In this document: piece by piece, positions 57,959-64,000 of the stretch
Layout: every line of letters starts with the position of its first letter
Position numbering within the stretch: position 1 is the first letter of the stretch
DNA from: Moniliella sp. 'wahieum'
Taxonomy: Eukaryota; Basidiomycota; Moniliellomycetes; Moniliellales; Moniliellaceae
DNA length: 64,000 nt
Direction: 5' to 3'
Assembly (NCBI GenBank): GCA_003971905.1
Contig: RSEE01000057.1
Location: 124,001 to 188,000, forward strand
Translations under genes and position numbers: made by a program
The notes under the pieces: generated by a model
Database searches by the model: none
What the model saw: only the letters and a program-made list of their open reading frames with translations
What the model was told of the DNA's origin: nothing

Positions 57959-59523
57959 TCATCGCGTTGCCGGGGCCGAGCGAAGATCTTTGGCCAGCTC
58001 GGCCGCCTGGCCCTCCAATCGGCCATGTTCAACCCCGGCCTTGTCGTCCGGCATGTCATCCCACTCGCCTGCGTCGCCTGCGTCCCCGCCATCTGGCTCT
58101 TCTTCCCCCGCGCCCACCGCGTCCACCTCATCAATCGTAAAGTGGGAGCGCTCCTGCGTTGCAGCTGCACGCAACGCTTCCACCGCCACTCCGGGACCCA
58201 GGAGCGCAATATCATCCGGCCGCAGCGAGACGGGGCGAGCTTGCCTCCTCCCAGAAGGTGCAGGCGGAGGGAGGTGAGAGGATTTGAGGGCAGGAGAGCG
58301 GGACGGGGAGCGGATAGGGGTATGCGCCAGAGTACGAGCAGGAGAGACAGTATGCCCAAGAGTCTTGGTCCCACTTGTATTCCCACCCTCCGGAACCCGT
58401 GGGCAAGCGGACCATACCTGCCAGGCGAGAGCCGAGGGAAACAGCGGGCGCCTTGGCTTCGCCCTCGGCTTGGCGGCGGCGGGCATCCTCCGCTGCCTTG
58501 AGCGAAGCCTGGTCCATCGCTGTCCCATCCAACGTCGTGTCCCGCCCAAAGGAAGGAACGGGACCGGTAACGGTATGGGTCTGCAATGTTTGGCCTACAC
58601 TATCGGCCAACTGGTCCATGCGCGCCTTGCCTTCTTCCCCCAACCACCCGCCGAGTAGGCCCACGACTTTGCCTCGCGCGCCGGGAGTCACGTCCTTGCT
58701 GTAAGACGCATTGGAGGTCGTTGGTGCGCCGGTAGGAGAAGCGTGCCAAGAAAATGCACCGCCGCTTTCGCTGCGCTCGGGTGGGGAGAGGAGAAAGGAG
58801 GCCTGCAGGTCCGACTCGAAGAAGGATTCGAGAACGGGGGAGGAGAGGGCAAGCATGCGGAAAGTGGCAAGGGAGATGAAGGGTTCCTCCTCAAGGTCCG
58901 GGTCCACACTGGGCGGAGTGTCGGCGGAGGGCAAAGGACTGCCATTGGATAAGCTGGGTATACGCGCATGGGCAATACTCCATACAGCTTCAAGGTTACG
59001 CTTTAGCTCGGCTGCCCAGTCGGGGGACGCATCCGAGAGGACCAAAGAGGGAGGGAAAGCGGCTGCCTCCACCGCCGCTGCAGGACCGAGATGATCCTGC
59101 AATTCGTCTGCCACAGCCGCAAGGGGGCGGGTGTGCACGACTGTGACAAACGCCTGGCCGGGATAGCGGTGCTCATAGAGCTGGTTGAGCCTTTCAAGCC
59201 GCGCGGCCGTGGCGGCGGAACATACGGCCGAGTCTGCGTTGGCCCCAATTCGAGGCTGAGCATAAATCAATTGCCGTTTCTCTCCCACTGCCCAACCGGG
59301 ATCGTCGTCGACGCAATAGCGGGCCACATGGAGTAGGTCATCAAAGTTGCGCGGGCGGCGGGGTGGTTCGAGCTCAGCAATGGCGGCAGCACACTGGGCA
59401 GCAAGAGTGCGGGCGAGCGCAGGAGGAGCCGAAAGAAGATGCGCAAACAGACGCTCCAGTACAGTAAAGGGGAGGTGGGCCACCGCCTCAGCAGCGGGCC
59501 ATGGCTCGGAAGCAGCAGCAGCC
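57959..59523 (-). CDS. OHCU-decarboxylase-like protein with long C-terminal extension
   Basis: OHCU decarboxylase converts 2-oxo-4-hydroxy-4-carboxy-5-ureidoimidazoline to S-allantoin after urate oxidase. The N-terminal domain (residues about 1-210) matches the fold: VLERLFAHLLSAPPALARTL, NFDDLLHVARYC, AVGEKRQLIYAQPRIG, AARLERLNQLYEHRYPGQAF then VTVVHTRPLA, and a closing ELKRNLEAVWSIAHARI. The usual HPR is QPR here, so the catalytic histidine may be missing and activity is not assured. About 300 further residues follow (Ser/Pro-rich, MDQLADSVGQTLQTHTVTG), with no recognised domain. A probable 178-bp intron (58240-58417, GTATGG...GCAAG) joins RLA to ARPVSLRPDDIALLGPG. The acidic tail (GAGEEEPDGGDAGDAGEWDD) ends at 57959. 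An ATG at 59523 (MAAAASEPWP) is preferred to upstream ones. Divergent from RPC11. Confidence 0.65.
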
Positions 59524-59799
59524 ATGGGGGGCCAGGCAGGGTGGAGGAAGTGAGGTGGAGCGGCACTGAGACCACCCGCTGCGTGGAGGCCCATGGAAAT
59601 TGAATCAGACAGAACCCTACCCTTCGGGAGCGAGGACGTGTGGAGCAGGCACGTGCAACATTTCAGCTGCCGTTCCGCCGCGTTCCGCCCGGCCCTGAAA
59701 AAATGCCCCCCGCTTGTTTCGATGCGCAGACGAGCCAAGTACGAATGGGATGACCTGGTCGATAGCTCGTCTTGCTTCACCTTCCTTCATCCATCCACC

Positions 59800-60185
59800 A
59801 TGCTCCTCTTTTGCCCCAACTGTGCCAACACCCTCTCTGTTGCCAAGGGTGACACTATGGAGAACAAGTGGGCATGTGCTACGTGTCCATACGAGTACCC
59901 CATCGACACTCCTCTCATCCACCGCCGTTACCTGCCGCGCAAACAGGTCGACGATGTAATGGGCGGTGCCGAGTCTTGGGCCAACGTCGACACAGCTGTT
60001 GTCATCTGCCCCAAGTGCGAACACGATGTGGCGTACTACATGCAGATCCAGATCCGCTCTGCTGATGAGCCAAGTAAGTGAGCCCTTTTACTGAAGTGAA
60101 AGATGCGCGGTCCACTGACCTGCAACTACCAGTGACCACGTTCTACAAGTGCACCCAATGCGAACATCAATGGAGGGAAAACTAG
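59800..60185 (+). CDS. RPC11: RNA polymerase III subunit C11
   Basis: C11 gives Pol III its intrinsic RNA-cleavage activity and is needed for termination and re-initiation. The N-terminal zinc ribbon is MLLFCPNCANTLSV with CATCPYEYPI. The C-terminal TFIIS-like ribbon is VVICPKCEHDVAYYMQIQIR then SADEPMTTFYKCTQCEHQWR, which includes the acidic DE hairpin tip required for cleavage. A 59-bp intron (60074-60132, GTAAGT...CCAG, phase 1) gives CCA A/TG ACC. The spliced CDS is 327 nt (108 residues), exactly the usual size, with no frame break, so this gene is a useful control for sequence quality. About 275 bp separate its ATG from that of the divergent OHCU-decarboxylase-like gene. Confidence 0.97.
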
Positions 60186-61442
60186 GCTATCCTCCCCCTT
60201 ACCTTGTGCGGCTCCCGTTTTCCCTCCACGATACCCGCTGCTGGGACCATCGTTGTCACTTGCCAGACCTGTATCCCAGCAACACCATTTCTGCCCTCAT
60301 TTTCCAACTTAGCTGTCGACTCCCATCATATTTTGCCGCCTGGCAGTCTTTCCTTCTAGCAGCCCGTTTATAAGACAGAGCCTTATGACCAGTTTGCCGA
60401 TGAAGTAGAACGTGTGGCTCGACCACACAAGACCAAAATCTCACCAGAGAGTCATCGCGTCTTCGGCCTTTTGCCGTTGCCACTGAACGGGTTTCACTCA
60501 TCTATCCAGCGGCGCCCTCTTCCGCCCCAGCACCTGTCCAACTCGGCCCCCTCAGGCTGCAAAGATCAGTTACCCCATTGTACTGTGTAGCAAGCAGTCC
60601 ACCACTTCATTCGAGAAGGGCATTCCCTGACTTGCTGGTAGGACGAGAAGTCACGGCAGGTGTGAATTCTAAGTAATTCTAAGGCTCGAGTGCTAACTAT
60701 AGGACGAGGATTGCTTTGGGGACTGTGTAGCAGCTGATGGGGCAGACAACGTTCGGAAGGAGGAGCAAACTAGTAATGACGCAAAACGCAAGGCCATCTT
60801 TGGGTGGGCATCTGTTGGCCGCGAGCGCGATCAGGCGTGGTACCTGCGCGACCTGAAGCCTCCAAAAGGCAGACGGCACTCCTTGGGGCATGGCGGGGCT
60901 TGAGAGGGAGCTGGGTGGGGCTCCTGGTTGTTCTCGCTCTGCCTGTTCTCGCTCTGCCCATCTCTTCTGGTTGTCTGGATGGGTCAGTGACGTCATGGTG
61001 ACGCGTCCCTGCTAGGCGTTTAGGCCTTGGGCGTGGGCGGCAGTGTGTATTAGCGCTTTGCTGTTATTCGCGCTTTGTGCGCTGGCTCCTTTCCAGGGTC
61101 CAAGCCTTCTGCCCAGTGTGTGTGTGCTCGGTGTCACGTGACTCGGAGGGTTGTTCGTCCAGATCTCAGATCGTTCTGATCTCAGATCCCAGACGACGTT
61201 TGAAAATTTGAGGCGAGGCGCTGGCGCCGGCCTCTCACTTGTCCTTTGCCCGTTCCACCGTCGCGGGCTAGCCGCCCCAGCCAGCCCCTTTCTCTTTCTC
61301 TTCTCTTGCTCGTTTCCGTTTCTTGCCGCTTCCCCTTCCATCTCCACCTCCACCTCCACCTCCACCTCCACCACCACCACCGCCCCTGCGCCCTCTACCC
61401 CATCCCCTCTAGTGTCGGCGCTCTGCAGGGAGATGGTACACC
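60186..61442. other. Intergenic region, possibly holding an unrecognised short gene
   Basis: Plus-strand frames with coding-like composition occur. PYDQFADEVERVARPHK starts at about 60382, and KRKAIFGWASVGRERDQAWY then LRDLKPPKGRRHS occurs at about 60782-60870, ending TGA at 60902. A CTAAC branch-point-like sequence and TATAG acceptor (60693-60703) precede the latter. No family recognised. GATCTCAGATC-type words lie at about 61163-61190. Confidence 0.3.
61342..61382 (+). repeat. CCTCCA hexanucleotide microsatellite
   Basis: CCACCT units grading into CCA, in the 5' leader of the methyltransferase gene. Confidence 0.85.
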
Positions 61443-63295
61443 ATGGCCTTCCCTTCCCGATCTGATGCCCCCCCCACCACCGGGGCGCCCAAGACGACAG
61501 CTTAGGCCCGCGGCCCCGGCCTCATCAAATCAAACTGCCGCCGCCTGTGCGGGGCAAGCCGCGTGTGCAAGGCATTGCCACCGCGCCCATTCTGTCCAGC
61601 CCTGGGCGGGTCCAGTCTCCGCGCACGCGTCTCGTCGATCTCAGCAAGGTGGTGGACGAAGAAGATTCCCCCCCCCTCGTCCCTCCCCTGGCCCCTCCCA
61701 CCTGGCCAATGACTACTTTTCTCTCGGCAAGGTCTCGCCCACTGTGAGCACGGGCTTGGAGCTGGGCCTCGGCCACCCTTCCAGCCAAGGCGACCTTAAG
61801 TTTTTCCGTCCCAACGCTGTGGACCCAAGCACTCTGGCCTCATTGGCCCAACATGCTGCCTCTCGCACCGCCGTCCTGCCCAGCACCCTTTTCTCCCCCC
61901 CGCCTCGCACAGAGGTACCCCGCCCTCGCCCCGACCGCGTCCGCGGTCGGAAGATATGGGCCATCTATTTGGACCTCCTCTCCGCGGACCCTACCTTGGC
62001 CCGGCCGTGCAGCCCATGGGGGCGAGTTTGGGTACACTACCGCCACATCCACGCCCACAGGCGATCCCAATCGCCGTCCCTCCTACAACAACAAGTCCCC
62101 TTCCCGCGATAGTGCGCGCAGCCCCGTCTCGGCCACCCGTTCCTCAGCGGAAAGTCTGTATGCCACTTCGTCCGGATGGTTAGATACCAAGCCTGTGCTC
62201 GGATCCTTGTTTGGTGGCGAGGCACCTTCGCACAACCAAGCTGGCTTGCCTCCCATGGGCCAGCAACTGGAACCCGATCCTGCACGCGCAAAGGTCTTCT
62301 CTTCGCTTCAAAAGCGGGTACGGGACGGTTCGCTGCCTTCCCCCGGTCGGCCCGTGAGAGTAGTAGAATACGGATCGGTGCGTGGCCGTGCGTTCCCCCT
62401 GTTGTCCCACTTGATTGGCACATTGGCCGAGGCCTTGTCCACTTCCGCCCCCGCCCGAGAGGAGGGGACCGACATGATCATCATCCATGTTGATACGGAA
62501 GGGACAGACTTTCGCGGTGTCATGGCTGCGCTTCACACCGATCCAACCTCCTACCTTTCCGAGGGGTTTTCACGTGCCTACCCTTCCGCCCATGTGTTTC
62601 CCTACTTTACCACGCATCCCTTTGGTACGCCTGTCTGTCCTCGTCAAAGCGTGGACCTTGGCATCTCATTGATGGACCTTCATTGGGCGCATCCACCACC
62701 AACGGATCCCACCGCCCCTTCCTTCCCCCTACGTCGGTCTTCCGCTTCCGCTTTCTCTGTCACCCCTCTCGCTGCCTCTGAGCATGCGGGGGAACTGAGC
62801 CGATTCCTCCTAAGTCGAGCACGGGAACTGCGACCGGGAGGGCAATTGGTGGTGGCCTACATTGCACGGGATGAGAGGGTGCCAACGGACCATTCCTCTT
62901 CTTCGCATCGATCCGACAAGGACGAAGTGTGGACGGTGCTCAACTCTTTGCTCGGACCTTCGATCCAGCGCTTGGTTTCCTGTGGAATGCTCAAGGCCGA
63001 TGTAGCGCGTGCGATGATGAGTCTACCTCTGTTCCCACGTACGCAGAAACAAAGTCTCCACGCACTCCGGGAACAGGAGGCGTTATGGCAAGTGGAATGG
63101 GCCTGTGGTCTAGGCGATCTACCTTGCCCTTCGCCCCCCGAGTCTCAGCCCCATCCATTGCGCATTCCCCATCCTGCTTGGAGCTCCTACTGCGCCGGCT
63201 ACCTCGCTCGCGACGGCTATGCCGAGCATTTGGTTCTGCTCATCAAGAACTTGTATGAAGCGCATTGGCGTGCCCTCCTTTCTGGCGGGGCCTGA
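61443..63295 (+). CDS. SABATH-like SAM-dependent carboxyl methyltransferase
   Basis: SABATH enzymes methylate small carboxylic acids or ring nitrogens using S-adenosylmethionine; fungal members have unknown substrates. The catalytic half (about 62330-63290) has VRVVEYGSVRGRAFPLLSHL (motif I), MIIIHVDTEGTDFRGVMAAL and the family signature YLSEGFSRAYPSAHVFPYF, with RQSVDLGISLMDLHWAH. Later it shows ELRPGGQLVVAYIARDE and HLVLLIKNLYEAHWRALL before the stop at 63295. The N-terminal about 290 residues are Ser/Pro/Arg-rich, with NDYFSLGKVSPTVSTGLELG and PSTLASLAQHAASRTA. They are spread over three frames (breaks near 61500, 61700 and 61950), and introns cannot be excluded there. The start MAFPSRSDAPPTTGAPK (61443) is the best upstream ATG, but a stop follows within 70 bases unless a base is missing. 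No terpene or polyketide genes lie nearby. Confidence 0.7.
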
Positions 63296-64000
63296 GTAAG
63301 GGCGCAGTAGCCTATACTCTCGATGCGCTCTACGACGTGATCCAGAGCCGCATCGATGACATCCCCCTGAAGAATCCCTACCACGGATCGAGTTTGATGT
63401 GTGCATATACTCCCTGCGACGACGCTAGTCGTGCCCTCTCCGCATCATCCTGTCCTGCCCTGACCTCTCCTGTCCTTCCTTGCTTCCTTGCTTCTTTCCT
63501 TCCCCCCTCTCTCCCTCTCTCCTTCACACTCCCCCCTCTCCCTACTCAATCCGGTCCTGTTTGATGACGAAAAGAGGGAGGAAAAGTCATTGTTATATGT
63601 TCCCTTGTTGTTCCATTCTCATCGTCGTGTAAACCCTCTTCTCGCTCCTGGGGGGCTGTTATGGAATGTGGTGTGCTATCCTGTACACAGCTAAGCGTCG
63701 GGGAAGGATGGATCTCAATTTGTCCCTGGTGTGTCGGTGCGGGGTGGCCCTAGCTCGAGATAAAGACGGGGCCGGGATAGAGACTGAGCTGAACGTTGCA
63801 CTGAACGATGGTTGAGCCACAAAGACAATCAAGGTGAGCTCTCAGCCTTAGCCGCAAAGGTGAATGGTGAGCTTGGTGTAAAGCTTAAAGCTTGAAGGTA
63901 GAGGCCACTATAGTCACTACATGCGGAGCCCGCAAAACATATCGATCTTGTCGCTGCCAACGAGACTCATGTGCCAAGCGGAAGCAATCGTTCCTTGGCA
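63296..64000. other. 3' intergenic region to window end
   Basis: A pyrimidine-rich stretch lies at 63440-63560 and AAGCTTAAAGCTTGAAG at about 63881-63897. No gene recognised. Confidence 0.5.

Overview
This is a GC-rich, intron-containing fungal nuclear segment. Basidiomycete affinity is the best fit: short introns (about 55-180 bp) with GTACGT, GTGCGT or GTAAGT donors, an arrestin-like adaptor with a C-terminal cysteine motif, an FHF-complex subunit, a verprolin, and a Gcn5 with a PCAF-like N-terminus. A smut-related or similar yeast-like lineage is possible, but rank below phylum cannot be read from the sequence.

Layout, left to right. 1-1382: 3' part of a GH5 exo-1,3-beta-glucanase. 3959-6863: divergent pair POM33-like (-) and SSF1/Peter Pan (+). 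7425-9060: allantoate-permease-type MFS transporter (-). 11503-12216: probable rhomboid protease (+). 12885-15911: FHF complex HOOK-interacting protein (-), divergent from NDUFA2 (+, 16093-16464). 17324-19087: CCA-adding enzyme (+). 20251-21463: vacuolar Ca2+/H+ exchanger (+). 22085-22355: C-terminal fragment of a P5A ATPase. 23481-26248: arrestin-like adaptor (-). 28228-28313: intron-containing tRNA-Asp. 28698-29864: 2-oxoglutarate/Fe(II) oxygenase (-). 30616-32688: GCN5 acetyltransferase (+). 32872-33871: 3-ketodihydrosphingosine reductase (+). 33990-35461: verprolin (-). 35.5-40.3 kb: gene-poor, repeat-rich. 40393-40948: secreted double-psi beta-barrel protein (+). 42.4-43.9 and 54.0-54.8 kb: two 5'-truncated LINE remnants. 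44683-46802: F-box-like protein (+). 47403-49118: secreted sedolisin protease (-). 51.5-52.3 kb: relic of an unknown family that also has a piece at 38.8-39.1 kb. 52968-53474: ATP synthase subunit h (+). 55833-56563: TATA-binding protein (-). 57959-59523: OHCU-decarboxylase-like protein (-), divergent from RPC11 (+, 59800-60185). 61443-63295: SABATH-like methyltransferase (+).

Most protein genes show reading-frame breaks that are repaired by adding one base to a C or G run, including in genes expected to be essential (SSF1, TBP, CCA1, NDUFA2, GCN5). The sequence therefore looks like a draft assembly with homopolymer undercalls, and the CDS spans given here cross such breaks. Only a few genes (GH5, RPC11) read cleanly.

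The genes are mainly independent housekeeping functions (transcription: TBP, GCN5, RPC11; ribosome and tRNA: SSF1, CCA1, tRNA-Asp; mitochondrion: NDUFA2, ATP14; actin and membrane traffic: verprolin, FHIP, arrestin, POM33; lipid and ion: TSC10, VCX1). A small secreted set (GH5, sedolisin, DPBB protein) lies among transposon remnants and repeat-rich intergenic DNA. No biosynthetic cluster, defence island or CRISPR-like array was seen.
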